From assembly GCF_014253075.1 (NCBI RefSeq), contig NZ_JACLZJ010000009.1, positions 1-64,000 on the forward strand: 64,000 nt of DNA. Reading direction: 5' to 3'. The notes beneath the pieces are model-generated. The model saw only the letters and a list, made by a program, of their open reading frames with translations. It was not told where the DNA came from and ran no database searches. This DNA comes from Ochrobactrum sp. CM-21-5 (GTDB lineage Bacteria > Pseudomonadota > Alphaproteobacteria > Rhizobiales > Rhizobiaceae). The position numbers and the translations under genes are program-made. Every line of letters begins with the position of its first letter. The first letter of the stretch is position 1. This document shows, piece after piece, positions 26,625 through 35,705 of the stretch.

Positions 26625-27410
26625 ATGGCTCTATCTCTTTCAAGCCTCAAGTCGACGAAGAGAAACGATCCGCCCGTGATCCTTCTCTACGGCGTCGACG
26701 GCATCGGCAAGACGTCGCTCGCGGCTGAATTCCCAGACCCGATCTATCTGGCAACCGAAGGCGAGCGCCCGCCGTCTGATATCGAAATGGCAACTCCTGG
26801 CACGATTGAATCCTTCGACGATCTGCTGAACGTCATCGGCGAACTGCTGACCGAAGAGCACGACCGGCGCACCGTGATTATCGACAGCCTCGATGGGCTG
26901 GAACCGCTTGTTTGGCGTGCGACATGCGCGCGCTTGGGCGTGGCGAGTATTGAAGAACCTGGGTTCGGCCGCGGGTATGTTGAGGCCGACACCGAATGGA
27001 ATGAGCTGATGAGCGCAGTCTCGGCTCTGGCGAGGGCTGGAATATATGTGGTGATGCTCGCGCACCCGGAGATTGTCCGCTTTGACAGCCCTATCACTGA
27101 TCCATATTCGAGATATTCGGTCAAACTACATAAAAGAGCAAACGCACTGGTTCGCGAAAAAGTCGATATCGTTGCGTTCTTGAACTACCGCGTTTCGATC
27201 AAAGAAAAAGAGGTCGCCCGTCAAACGAAGGTCGCTCATGCCGAAGGTGGCAAAGAGCGACAGATACACCTGAACGAAGGTGCGGGGTTCGTTGCGAAGA
27301 ACCGGTTCAGCATGCCGGATACCGTTTCCTACAAAAAAGGACAGGGTTTCGATGACTTGGCGCGGTACTGGTCTCTTGCCAATGACAATGGCCAGAGGGA
27401 GGCGGCGTGA
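26625..27410 (+). CDS. Phage RecA-like nucleotide-binding protein (AAA_24 type)
   Basis: 261 residues. The start at 26625 is fixed by the CACGAGGAGA leader. Walker A is GVDGIGKTSL, Walker B is VIIDSLDG. This matches the AAA_24 group of phage ATPases that act with DUF669 single-strand-binding proteins in recombination or replication; a DUF669 gene lies close by. Cytoplasmic. Confidence 0.8.
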   Translation: MALSLSSLKSTKRNDPPVILLYGVDGIGKTSLAAEFPDPIYLATEGERPPSDIEMATPGTIESFDDLLNVIGELLTEEHDRRTVIIDSLDGLEPLVWRATCARLGVASIEEPGFGRGYVEADTEWNELMSAVSALARAGIYVVMLAHPEIVRFDSPITDPYSRYSVKLHKRANALVREKVDIVAFLNYRVSIKEKEVARQTKVAHAEGGKERQIHLNEGAGFVAKNRFSMPDTVSYKKGQGFDDLARYWSLANDNGQREAA

Positions 27411-27598
27411 TGGCGGTGCAATCCGACAAATTCCTCAACACGGTACGCGGCAAGGCAATGGTCGGCCATGCCTCGCCAGAGGAAATCATGAAGGTCTTCG
27501 ATCATCTCGATGCACTCGAAATGTTTCTCGACGATCACGACGAGGACGATGTGTTTGGAACTGAAGGCTGGCGCCACACAATCGGCATGGAGGACTAA
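27407..27598 (+). CDS. Small acidic phage protein
   Basis: 63 residues, acidic (FDHLDALEMFLDDHDEDDVFG). Coupled to the ATPase by ATGA overlap. Unknown function. Confidence 0.55.
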   Translation: MMAVQSDKFLNTVRGKAMVGHASPEEIMKVFDHLDALEMFLDDHDEDDVFGTEGWRHTIGMED

Positions 27599-27841
27599 AT
27601 GGAAAAAGCTCTAGCTGGCCTTGTCGCAATCGCGGCCATCCTCTTCTTCGCACCGCTCATCGGCGTTCTCGGTGGCGCGTTCGTCGGCTGGGTCGTGGGC
27701 CTGTTTTTCGCAGAAACGATCCATGCGTTCCTTGCCGCCGTTGGCATCAACGCGGCGGGCCTTGCGATGTGGCAGATCGGCGCTTCGCTCGGCTTCATCG
27801 GCGGGTTCTTCCGCCCGGCTATCCATCGGGCGAAGGCGTAG
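27599..27841 (+). CDS. Small membrane protein
   Basis: 80 residues with two to three hydrophobic Gly/Ala-rich segments (ALAGLVAIAAILFFAPLIGVLGG, FVGWVVGLFFAETIHAFLAAVGIN). Start directly follows the preceding stop. Unknown function. Confidence 0.55.
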   Translation: MEKALAGLVAIAAILFFAPLIGVLGGAFVGWVVGLFFAETIHAFLAAVGINAAGLAMWQIGASLGFIGGFFRPAIHRAKA

Positions 27842-27884
27842 GCCTCGCCGCTACCACACCACCAACAACACGAGGAAATGACAG

Positions 27885-28436
27885 ATGGCAAAACTAGCCA
27901 GCAGATTTGATGCGACTGCTCACGATACGGAGCAGCGGGACTACGAAGAGCTGCCGAACGGCGACTATGAACTGGAAATCGAGGCGTCGGAGGTCAAGGA
28001 AGGCGCAAACGGTACCGGCCTCAAGACAACGATGACGGTTCTTCGCCCCGAGGAATACAAGGGCCGGAAGGTCTTCAATTTCTACAATCTGGAGCACAAG
28101 AACGCTCAGGCGCAAGAGATCGGCCAGCGCCAGTTCGCGAGCCTTTGCCGCGCAATTGGTGTTTCGGAAGTCGAGGATTCCGAAGAACTGCACTTCAAAG
28201 CGTTCACGGCAAAGATTGGCCTCGGCAAGCCCTCAAAAGACGGCCAGTACCCGGCTCGCGCGGAAATAAAAAAATACTACTTTCCTGACGAAGGTAACGT
28301 CCCCCAGCCTTCGATCGATGCCAACCAGCCTGTAGCGCAGGCCCGCCCGGCCAATGACAACCGACCGGCTGCGGCTAACAGTAACAAACCGGCGCCGGCA
28401 GCAGCTGCGGCAGGCAAGAAGCGGCCTTGGGGTTAA
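27885..28436 (+). CDS. DUF669-family protein (putative ssDNA-binding/annealing)
   Basis: 183 residues. The N-terminal 130 residues match the DUF669 pattern (RFDATAHDTEQRDYEELPNGDYELEIEASEVKE, GRKVFNFYNLEHKNAQAQEIGQRQFASLCRAIG). A low-complexity Ala/Asn/Pro linker ends in KKRPWG, an SSB-like tip that could recruit partners. Its leader is the variant CACGAGGAAA at 27869. Confidence 0.75.
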   Translation: MAKLASRFDATAHDTEQRDYEELPNGDYELEIEASEVKEGANGTGLKTTMTVLRPEEYKGRKVFNFYNLEHKNAQAQEIGQRQFASLCRAIGVSEVEDSEELHFKAFTAKIGLGKPSKDGQYPARAEIKKYYFPDEGNVPQPSIDANQPVAQARPANDNRPAAANSNKPAPAAAAAGKKRPWG

Positions 28437-28446
28437 GCCACACCAC

Positions 28447-28478
28447 GCAGCTACTGGCGCGAAAGCGCCGGTAGCTGC
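28447..28478 (+). other. 14-bp GAAA-tetraloop hairpin
   Basis: A perfect 14-bp stem (28447-28460 with 28465-28478) is capped by GAAA. It lies between the DUF669 gene and the CACGAGGAGA leader at 28496. No T-run follows, so it is more likely an RNA-processing or mRNA-stability element than a terminator. Confidence 0.75.
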
Positions 28479-28510
28479 CACCCTACCGAACCGAACACGA
28501 GGAGATACGC

Positions 28511-29356
28511 ATGGCTTATGAAGCGGAGCGCAGACAGATCGATGCCGCGTTGCCAATACGCTTTGACGGCGCCTTTGTAGCTGGCGGCGCTGTAACGAGC
28601 GTTTTCACCGGGGCGAAGATCAATGACGTTGATCTTTACTTCAAATCACGCCGGGCGTTTGAGCGCGCTGTTTATGACGCATATGAGGAAGGCCTATGGT
28701 GTGTCGCAGCTAGCAAGCGAGCGGTAACGTTTGCGGACCAAAGCAACAATATCGCCCAGTTGATGTATTTCGACTTCTTTCCGACTGCAGCAGATATCTT
28801 CAAGGCATTCGATTTCACCGTCTGCATGGGCGCAGTGGACTTGGATACAGGGGAGAAAATCGAATGGAGGGGAGGTTCACGTGTCACGCTTGGCGAAAAG
28901 CATCCTGACTCCGGCTTTGTTTTTCATCCGGACTTTCTGAAACACAACAGCCAGCGATTCCTGAAATTCAACGCTGGAACGCGATATCCGTTGGCTTCGT
29001 CGACACGCGTTCTGAAGTACCAGCAACGCGGCTACACGATCGGCAAGGGCGACATGATGAAGATCGCGCTGGCTGTTCGTGGCGTGAAAATCGACACGTG
29101 GGAAGACTTGAAAGACCAGATTGGCGGCGCTTACGGCGACAAGGTTGTTCTCGGCAACGAGGACAAGCCATTCTCCATCGAGGCGGCGATTGATGCCCTG
29201 ACCGTCGAGGACGCCGAAAGCGAGCCTTGGGTGCAGCCTGCGAATGACAATATGCCGGGCACTGCAGAAGCGTTGCTGGCGCATATCGCAAAACTCAACG
29301 GCGTCGAATTCGTCCTGCCTGAACTCGATGCGGAGGGATGGCCGAAGGCGGCATGA
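28511..29356 (+). CDS. Phage nucleotidyltransferase-like protein
   Basis: 281 residues. Residues 24-43 (GGAVTSVFTGAKINDVDLYF) form the GG/S...DxD signature of the pol-beta nucleotidyltransferase fold, as in phage homologues of CCA-adding enzymes. The substrate is unknown. Separate transcription-unit leader at 28496. Confidence 0.65.
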   Translation: MAYEAERRQIDAALPIRFDGAFVAGGAVTSVFTGAKINDVDLYFKSRRAFERAVYDAYEEGLWCVAASKRAVTFADQSNNIAQLMYFDFFPTAADIFKAFDFTVCMGAVDLDTGEKIEWRGGSRVTLGEKHPDSGFVFHPDFLKHNSQRFLKFNAGTRYPLASSTRVLKYQQRGYTIGKGDMMKIALAVRGVKIDTWEDLKDQIGGAYGDKVVLGNEDKPFSIEAAIDALTVEDAESEPWVQPANDNMPGTAEALLAHIAKLNGVEFVLPELDAEGWPKAA

Positions 29357-29366
29357 GGAGGAAAAC

Positions 29367-29573
29367 ATGACGATACCCAAGCTGACGAAAGAGCAAGCCG
29401 CCATCATCGGCGCTTACACCGGCGTCACGGCAGGTCCATTTAGCGACATTCATGGATATGCAGAGAAGGTTCTAGGCCGTCCTGTATGGACGCATGAATT
29501 TGCCGACAAAAGGCTTTCCGAGAAGTTGCGCGCCGCCGCCAAGGACGACTTCCTGTCTATCTGCGCCGCCTAA
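29367..29573 (+). CDS. Small phage protein
   Basis: 68 residues, ATG after GAGGAGG. The sequence (TKEQAAIIGAYTGVTAGPFSDIHGYAEKVLGRPVWTHEFA) resembles a recurring small phage protein of unknown function. Confidence 0.6.
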   Translation: MTIPKLTKEQAAIIGAYTGVTAGPFSDIHGYAEKVLGRPVWTHEFADKRLSEKLRAAAKDDFLSICAA

Positions 29574-29630
29574 AACCAACAGGCGCGGTTGCCAGCCGCG
29601 CCTTCTACCACCGAACACGAGGAGACTTTG

Positions 29631-30680
29631 ATGAGAGTAAGCATTGACCGCTCAGAGCTCGCGCACGCCTTGGCAACTGTCAACCGTGCCATCGAAAGCC
29701 GAAACACAATCCCCATTCTCGCCAACGTGCTCTTGGCGGTCGAGGACGGCCAGTTGCGCCTGACCGGGACCGATCTGGACGTCGAGATAACGACCAGCCT
29801 GCCGGTGCTCGACTGCCAGCCCGGTAGCGTGACAGTTCCCGGTAAGATGCTTGCGGACATTGCAAAGCGCGCGACGGGAGACATCACCCTTGAACTGGAT
29901 GCAGCTAGCGGTGGAGGCCGCCTTACCGTCGCGTCGGGTCGCAGCCGGTATAAACTCGACGTTTTGCCCGCTGAAGACTTTCCGTCCTTCAGCGCAGGGG
30001 AGTTCGACACGACGCTTGAGTTGGATCTGGCCGCGCTTGTGGCGCCGTGTGTGCACTGTATCTCGACCGAGGAAACCCGTTATTACCTCAATGGCGTTTA
30101 TCTGCATGTTGTCGACGGTCGTTTGGTTGCGGTCGCAACAGACGGGCACCGGCTGATGCGCAACACAAGGCCGGAAGGCACCATAGAATACGGCGTTATC
30201 CTGCCGCGCAAGCTCGTAGGATTACTGCCAAAAGGCGCGGTTACCGTTGAACTGTCGCAAAATAAAGTACGCGTCACGTCTGGCTCGACGGTTATCACGA
30301 GCAAGCTGATCGACGGCACGTTCCCCGACTATGTGCGCGTCATCCCGCGGAACAATGCGAGCGTGCTTACCGTTGACCGGCAGGCGCTTATGAAGGCGGT
30401 CGAACGTGTCGCCGCGGTTGCCGACGACAAATCTCGCGCCGTGAAATTCGCCGTCGGCGATGTGCTGCGACTAATGCTGGCTGACAAGGCGAGCGATGAA
30501 GTTTCGATTGAGTTCGAGGGCGAACCTTTGGAAATCGGCTTTAACGCCCGCTACGTCAACGACATGCTTGGCGCGTTGGATGAACCGAATGTGCGCTTTG
30601 CCCTTGGGGATGCGGGTTCGCCTGCCGTCGTCAAAGGCGAGGGCGAGTGGACTGCCGTGCTTATGCCGATGAGGGTGTAG
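29631..30680 (+). CDS. dnaN: Phage-encoded DNA polymerase III sliding clamp (beta)
   Basis: 349 residues from the ATG at 29631, fixed by the leader at 29616. Full-length bacterial clamp pattern: LAHALATVNRAIESRNTIPILANVLL at the N-terminus, ATDGHRLM in the middle domain and the terminal MPMRV. It would replace or compete with the host clamp during phage replication. It is preceded by the hairpin GGCGCGG/CCGCGCC (29582-29602 region) and followed 3 bp later by a nuclease gene. Confidence 0.88.
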   Translation: MRVSIDRSELAHALATVNRAIESRNTIPILANVLLAVEDGQLRLTGTDLDVEITTSLPVLDCQPGSVTVPGKMLADIAKRATGDITLELDAASGGGRLTVASGRSRYKLDVLPAEDFPSFSAGEFDTTLELDLAALVAPCVHCISTEETRYYLNGVYLHVVDGRLVAVATDGHRLMRNTRPEGTIEYGVILPRKLVGLLPKGAVTVELSQNKVRVTSGSTVITSKLIDGTFPDYVRVIPRNNASVLTVDRQALMKAVERVAAVADDKSRAVKFAVGDVLRLMLADKASDEVSIEFEGEPLEIGFNARYVNDMLGALDEPNVRFALGDAGSPAVVKGEGEWTAVLMPMRV

Positions 30681-30683
30681 GGG

Positions 30684-31631
30684 ATGGCGCCCCTTCCAAA
30701 AGCAGAATCCAGCACCGTTCGCGCCATTTATCAAGCTTACGAGGCCGCCAACGAACAGCGAGACGGGAAGACAATTCCCGCCTCGCAAGTGGCGGAAGAA
30801 TGCAGTCGAAAGCTGTTCTTCGACTTCAGATGGACCACGCCGCATGAATTCATCCCCGGTCGAACGCTACGCATCTTTGAAACTGGTAACCTTGAGGAAA
30901 CACGCTGGATTGAGAACCTTCGCATGATCGGGTGTGAAGTCGTTGATTATGGCCCAGACGGGCGGCAAATCCGCGTTGATCTCTGCGACGGTCATGTCGG
31001 TGGATATTTGGATTCCGAAATCCTTGGTCTGCCAGAGGCCCCGCGCACGTGGCATGTCGGTGAAATAAAGTCGCACAACCTGAAAAGCTTCACGGCGCTG
31101 AAAAAGGAAGGCGTTCAGAAAAGCAAGCCGCTCCATTTTGGGCAGATGCAAATCTACATGCATGCGCGTGGGCGCGACAGGGCGATATATCTCGCAGTCT
31201 GCAAGGACAACGACGAGCTTTACACCGAACGCGTCCATTATGACGCGACATACGTAGCGCGGCTTTTGGCAAAGGCCGAACACATCATTCATGCCAACGA
31301 TCTACCGCCGCGTATTAGCGATAATCCTGAATTCTTTTCGTGCAAGTGGTGCAAACACCACTCGATTTGCCACGATGGCGCATGGCCGCGCACAAACTGC
31401 CGGACATGCATTTTCAGCAGCCCGGAGCCGGGCGGTGTTTGGTCCTGTGGCAGGTTCAACAAGCCATTGTCACTGGCCGAGCAAAGCGAGGGATGCCCTG
31501 CTTTCCTTACGTTACCGTGCTTGGTTCCAGGAGTTCAGACAGACTGTGACGAAGAAAACGAAACCATTACCTATACCCTTAAGTCTGGTGAGGTGTGGAC
31601 GGACGGGGCAGGTGTTAACCCCTGCCAATGA
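30684..31631 (+). CDS. PD-(D/E)XK nuclease with Cas4/RecB-like Cys cluster
   Basis: 315 residues. Nuclease motif: GHVGGYLDSEI followed by HVGEIKSHN (D...E-x-K). The C-terminal cysteines CKWCKHHSICHDGAWPRTNC resemble the Fe-S site of Cas4/AddB-like exonucleases. Likely a recombination exonuclease or end-processing enzyme acting with the DUF669 and AAA proteins. Confidence 0.75.
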   Translation: MAPLPKAESSTVRAIYQAYEAANEQRDGKTIPASQVAEECSRKLFFDFRWTTPHEFIPGRTLRIFETGNLEETRWIENLRMIGCEVVDYGPDGRQIRVDLCDGHVGGYLDSEILGLPEAPRTWHVGEIKSHNLKSFTALKKEGVQKSKPLHFGQMQIYMHARGRDRAIYLAVCKDNDELYTERVHYDATYVARLLAKAEHIIHANDLPPRISDNPEFFSCKWCKHHSICHDGAWPRTNCRTCIFSSPEPGGVWSCGRFNKPLSLAEQSEGCPAFLTLPCLVPGVQTDCDEENETITYTLKSGEVWTDGAGVNPCQ

Positions 31632-31647
31632 TAACCATCCGAAGTAC

Positions 31648-32316
31648 ATGGGCCCGCATCTGCAAGACCGAAATATGGCGTTAGAGGTTGGTGCAAAATA
31701 CTACTACACGGGGGTAGCGTGTATTCATGGCCATATGGCGCCAAGATCAGCTTCCGACGGCAAGTGCACGGTATGCAAATGGCTACAATGGGAAGCAAAC
31801 CGTAGAAAAAAAGGAAAGAAGCCCTTTGAACCAAATTGGAAAAAGGCCGACGCGCAAGAACTAGGTGATAAGTTCTTTCATGGGGATACATGCCCGCACG
31901 GCCATAGCGGTATGCGCTGGACGCACAATGGAGCGTGCGTTGAGTGCACGATCAATGCAGCAAGGAAATTTCAAAACACTCCAGAAGGCATAAAGGCAAG
32001 AAAACAGTGGCGCTTCGACAATCCAGATAAGGTTCGAGAATATAACAGAAACTCAAAAGCCAAGAGAAAGGGCGCAGAAGGAACTCACACAGCACAAGAC
32101 ATACGAGATATCCTGACTAGACAAAAATACAAATGCGTTGAGTGCGGGGTGTCTGTTCGGAAAAAAAGCAATCGCCACGTTGATCATATTATGCCGATTG
32201 CCCTTGGCGGAACAAACTGGCCATTTAATCTTCAAGTGTTGTGTCCGTCCTGCAACCTTTCAAAAAATGCAAAACACCCACTCGAATGGGCTAGAGAGAA
32301 GGGGCGATTAGTTTAA
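31648..32316 (+). CDS. HNH endonuclease with two N-terminal Zn modules
   Basis: 222 residues. Two similar Cys/His modules (CIHGHMAPRSASDGKCTVC and CPHGHSGMRWTHNGACVEC) precede a clear HNH domain (KCVECGVSVRKKSNRHVDHIMPIALGGTNWPFNLQVLCPSCNLSKN). Markedly more AT-rich than its neighbours, suggesting a recent homing-type insertion. It ends on the start of the helicase gene. Confidence 0.8.
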   Translation: MGPHLQDRNMALEVGAKYYYTGVACIHGHMAPRSASDGKCTVCKWLQWEANRRKKGKKPFEPNWKKADAQELGDKFFHGDTCPHGHSGMRWTHNGACVECTINAARKFQNTPEGIKARKQWRFDNPDKVREYNRNSKAKRKGAEGTHTAQDIRDILTRQKYKCVECGVSVRKKSNRHVDHIMPIALGGTNWPFNLQVLCPSCNLSKNAKHPLEWAREKGRLV

Positions 32317-34040
32317 TGCTAACCTTACGCGATTATCAACGCGCCGCAGTTGACGGCCTGTATGACTACTGGCGCGAACAACCCGGCTCACCTCTTATCG
32401 TGCTTCCGACGGGCGGCGGCAAGAGCCTCGTGCTAGGTACGATCTGCAAGGAACTGATCGAAGGCTGGCCTGATATGCGCGTATTGGTTTGCACTCATGT
32501 ACGCGAACTCATTCTCTCGAACTACCAAGAACTTCTGAACATCTGGCCTTTCGCACCGGCTGGAATATTCTCGGCTGGCGTAGGTCGGAGAGACGCAAAG
32601 GCGCAGATCGTTTTCGGTGGCGTGCAGACCATCGCAAACAAGGCGGAGCAGATCGGCCACATCGACGTTGTCTTGGTCGATGAAGCTCACTTGATGCCGC
32701 GCAATTCCGAAACCCAGTATGGCAAGTTGATTGAAGGCCTGCGCGCCATCAACCCAGACCTGAAGCTGGTCGGCCTCACGGCCACGCCTTATCGCTTGGG
32801 CGAGGGGCTTTTGACGGAAGGTGACGGCGCGCTTTTCGACGACATCTGCTTTGAAAAGCCGATTGGCGAGATGATCGAGGAAGGCTATCTCTGCCGTCCT
32901 ATTTCAAAGGGCATGGCGACTGCCTTCGACCTGTCCGGCGTTGGCAAGCATGGCGGCGACTACAAGCAGAACGCTCTGCAGGCGGCTATCGATAAAGACG
33001 ATATCACGGCTTCCGTGGTCGATGAGATCGTCACGTATGGCACTGCGTCTGGTGCGGAGCGCAAGGCTTGGCTGTGCTTTTGCAGTGGCGTCGAACATGC
33101 CCGGCATATGCGAGACGAAATTCGTAGTCGGGGCTTTAGTTGTGAGACTGTGACTGGCGACACCCCGACCGGTGAGCGGGATCGCATTCTGGCTGATTTT
33201 AAGGCTGGCAAGATCCGCGCCTTGACGAATAACTCGGTACTAACAACCGGCACGAACCTGCCGATCATCGATCTGGTCGCGTTCTGTCGCCCAACCTTAT
33301 CAGCGGGCCTCTATGTCCAGATGGCGGGGCGTGGCTTGCGGCTTTATCCGGGCAAGGAGAACTGCCTCTTTCTGGACTTTGCTGGCGTCGTTCGTAAGCA
33401 CGGGCCCATCGATGCTGTTACGCCGCCCGGGATGAAGAAAGGCGACGGGGAGGCGCCTGTGAAGCAATGTCCGCAAGAGCCTGACGATCGCGGTCTAGTA
33501 GGCTGCGGCTCGCTGATCCATGCCTCGCTGCGCACCTGCCCTGACTGCGGATACGAATTCCCGGTCGATGAAACACCGAAGATATCTGCACAGGCCGAAG
33601 ACGTGCCGATGTTGTCGAAGGACAACGCCAGCACCCGCCAGGTCGAGCGCCGCACCTTCGCATACCACGAAGGCAAGGGCGGCAAGCAGGACAGCGTGAA
33701 GGTTTCGTATTGGGTCGGCATGTCGCCCATCAACGAATGGCTTGGGCCGGCCCATACTGGCTTCTTCAAGTCGAAGTCTGACAGGTGGTGGCGGAAGCAC
33801 GGCGGTCAGGCTCCGTTCCCGAAAACGGTGCTGGAATTCATGGAGCGCCAGAACGAATTGCTGCCCACGGGTGAAATCGTTGTGAAGCCCAATGGCAAAT
33901 ACTGGGAAGTGGTCGACGCGATGCCAGGGGGTGCGAATGACAATGTGCCGGAGGCCAGCAATGACAATGAGCCGGCATCAAATTATGGCCGTGTGTCTGC
34001 CGGGCTAGCTGAAATATTGGATGATGATATCCCGTTCTAG
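32316..34040 (+). CDS. SF2 DEAD/DEAH-box helicase
   Basis: 574 residues. Walker A LPTGGGKSLVLG, motif II VDEAHLM, motif III LTATPYR, motif VI QMAGRGLRLYPGK. A Zn-ribbon-like CGSLIHASLRTCPDCGYEFP follows the helicase core. Likely unwinds DNA in phage replication or recombination. A 12-bp hairpin (34047-34058 with 34081-34092) follows the stop. Confidence 0.88.
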   Translation: MLTLRDYQRAAVDGLYDYWREQPGSPLIVLPTGGGKSLVLGTICKELIEGWPDMRVLVCTHVRELILSNYQELLNIWPFAPAGIFSAGVGRRDAKAQIVFGGVQTIANKAEQIGHIDVVLVDEAHLMPRNSETQYGKLIEGLRAINPDLKLVGLTATPYRLGEGLLTEGDGALFDDICFEKPIGEMIEEGYLCRPISKGMATAFDLSGVGKHGGDYKQNALQAAIDKDDITASVVDEIVTYGTASGAERKAWLCFCSGVEHARHMRDEIRSRGFSCETVTGDTPTGERDRILADFKAGKIRALTNNSVLTTGTNLPIIDLVAFCRPTLSAGLYVQMAGRGLRLYPGKENCLFLDFAGVVRKHGPIDAVTPPGMKKGDGEAPVKQCPQEPDDRGLVGCGSLIHASLRTCPDCGYEFPVDETPKISAQAEDVPMLSKDNASTRQVERRTFAYHEGKGGKQDSVKVSYWVGMSPINEWLGPAHTGFFKSKSDRWWRKHGGQAPFPKTVLEFMERQNELLPTGEIVVKPNGKYWEVVDAMPGGANDNVPEASNDNEPASNYGRVSAGLAEILDDDIPF

Positions 34041-34046
34041 GAAGTT

Positions 34047-34092
34047 CCGCATCGCGCGCTTTGGGCGGGGGGCTTGGGGACGCGCGATGCGG
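34047..34092 (+). other. 12-bp hairpin after the helicase gene
   Basis: CCGCATCGCGCG and its exact complement enclose 22 nt rich in G on the plus strand. No U-run, so it is not a canonical terminator; it may protect the mRNA 3' end. Confidence 0.55.
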
Positions 34093-34206
34093 ATGCAGTT
34101 CCATAGGAGGAGTTGCACCAACAGCGTAGTCCGGTCCGAGAGCTTGGTGAAATAACAGAATGTTGCAGTTGCCAATAATCAGCAATGCAACCGTAAAAAT
34201 AGAAAA

Positions 34207-34317
34207 GCCCGCTTCGCCATGGGAGGAGGAGCGAAGCGGGCCGATCAGACAAGCGCGACTGGGAGGAGGAGTGCCGCGCTTTAGGTTCAGTTTCTGGGAG
34301 GAGGATTGAAACTGAAC
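34207..34317 (-). ncRNA. Tandem anti-SD hairpins, cuckoo-RNA-like
   Basis: Three adjacent hairpins have unrelated stems but the same loop. Stem 34207-34217 pairs with 34231-34241, 34251-34257 with 34275-34281, and 34285-34294 with 34308-34317. On the minus strand every loop reads TCCTCCTCCC. This is the hallmark of the cuckoo sRNAs of Rhizobiales (CCUCCUCCC loops). A weaker fourth element (CTCCTCCT in a TGCA-closed loop) lies at 34093-34116. The block fills a 573-bp gap between helicase and the next gene. Strand assignment rests on the motif. Confidence 0.75.
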
Positions 34318-34393
34318 GAGGCGTAGATAGGTCCGCAACCCGTGCGGTGCAAGGGTCAAATTCGCATAGCTGATATGCAGGGAAAATAAAAAA

Positions 34394-34432
34394 ACCGCCC
34401 GGCAGCGAACGGTACGCGCCTGGGCGGTCTAA
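34394..34432 (-). terminator. Minus-strand intrinsic terminator
   Basis: ACCGCCC and GGGCGGT flank about 20 nt. Read on the minus strand the stem is followed by a run of seven T (plus-strand AAAAAAA just left of the stem). Lies on the far side of the anti-SD hairpins; could separate minus-strand transcripts. Confidence 0.45.
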
Positions 34433-34613
34433 CTCCCTCCCAAGAGTTGCGCGAATATACATAAACAATCGCCACATGCAACAGTTAAAACCAAGTATTA
34501 ATTACACTAAATCAGTAGGATTAAGTTTTGCAAAATATACCAATCCATTAACGGGATGCGCCGAGAGGCGTGTTAACTTACCAAAACCAACCACCAAAAC
34601 ACGAGGAGAAACA

Positions 34614-35357
34614 ATGACGGACAATTACGACCCGTATAGTGCGGCACCTATTGGTCACAATAGACCGCCGCTTTCTGCGTACGAGACTGTAAAGCAGGAG
34701 ATCGAAGACCTGTTTGATGAGGCAAAGCACTTCGCGGACGGCGACCCTATCGACAGCCAGGAACTGGCCGACGCGATCACCAAGCTGCATGACAGTTTGC
34801 ATGAGGCCGGGAAGCGCGCGGACGAGGCCCGCAAGGATGAGGCGAAGCCGCATGACGATGCGAAGGCCGAAATTCAGGCGCGCTATAATCTTCTGATCGG
34901 CAACACCAAGACCACCGGCAAAGGCAAGGTTGTTCTCGGCAAGGAGACGTTGCAGACCTTGCTTACGCCGTGGCGCACGCGCGTAGCAGCAGAGAAAGAA
35001 GCTGCGGCCAAGGCGGCGCGTGAAGAGGCTGACCGCATCGCGCGTGAAGCGCAGGAAGCTATGCGTGCCAGCGCAGGCAATCTCGAAGAGCGTGAAAAGG
35101 CCGAAGAACTGCTTGCCGTGGCTAAGAAAGCCGATCGTTGGGCGAAGCGCGAAGATCGTTCAGCAACCACTGGCACAGGGCTGCGCACGATCTGGCACTG
35201 CACACTGGAAAATGAAGGCAAGGCTTTGGATTGGGCTTATGGCCTAGCGCCGGACCGCTTCAAGGAACTCGTCCAGTCTATGGCCGAAGAAACCGTGCGC
35301 GCCGGTATGCGTCAGGTGCCGGGCTTCAAGGTTTGGGATGAACGGGTGGCGCGGTGA
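34614..35357 (+). CDS. Coiled-coil phage protein
   Basis: 247 residues, start fixed by the leader at 34600, with a GAGA tetraloop hairpin at 34559-34570. A long Ala/Glu/Lys coiled coil (about residues 120-180) is followed by a globular C-terminus (KALDWAYGLAPDRFKELVQSMAEE). This protein type recurs in phage replication regions; no defined function known to me. Confidence 0.6.
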   Translation: MTDNYDPYSAAPIGHNRPPLSAYETVKQEIEDLFDEAKHFADGDPIDSQELADAITKLHDSLHEAGKRADEARKDEAKPHDDAKAEIQARYNLLIGNTKTTGKGKVVLGKETLQTLLTPWRTRVAAEKEAAAKAAREEADRIAREAQEAMRASAGNLEEREKAEELLAVAKKADRWAKREDRSATTGTGLRTIWHCTLENEGKALDWAYGLAPDRFKELVQSMAEETVRAGMRQVPGFKVWDERVAR

Positions 35358-35369
35358 TGGTTCCTGCGA

Positions 35370-35606
35370 TTAACAGCCAATGTTTTGCGCGATGAGCGAG
35401 CCAGCTGACAATAGTGCAGATACGGCACTGACTCCCGCGGCCACGCGGTTTCTTTTACCGGTCTCTGCAAAATAGTCTTGGAATATTGAAGGCTCTATAA
35501 TTGTTCCAATTATCGGTTCAAACTTCACATTAGTTGAACGCCACCACAAGTAACAAGAAACCAACCAGCCGAAGGCGGCAAGCAACCCGAGAATTATTGA
35601 GCACAT
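35370..35606 (-). CDS. Lone minus-strand membrane protein (possible moron)
   Basis: 78 residues with an N-terminal membrane helix (IILGLLAAFGWLVSCYLWW) and a second hydrophobic segment near the C-terminus (VAAGVSAVSALLSAGSLIA). It is opposite in direction to all surrounding genes, the usual placement of lysogen-expressed extra genes such as exclusion proteins. Coding status moderately sure. Confidence 0.5.
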   Translation of the reverse strand: MCSIILGLLAAFGWLVSCYLWWRSTNVKFEPIIGTIIEPSIFQDYFAETGKRNRVAAGVSAVSALLSAGSLIAQNIGC

Positions 35607-35705
35607 TTAGTCGTCCCACACTGATAAATTTGAAGTTCAATTGTCGCACAATTCCCGCCAGCCACCAACTGGCGGGTTACCACCACGAAACACGAGGAGA
35701 TGAGA

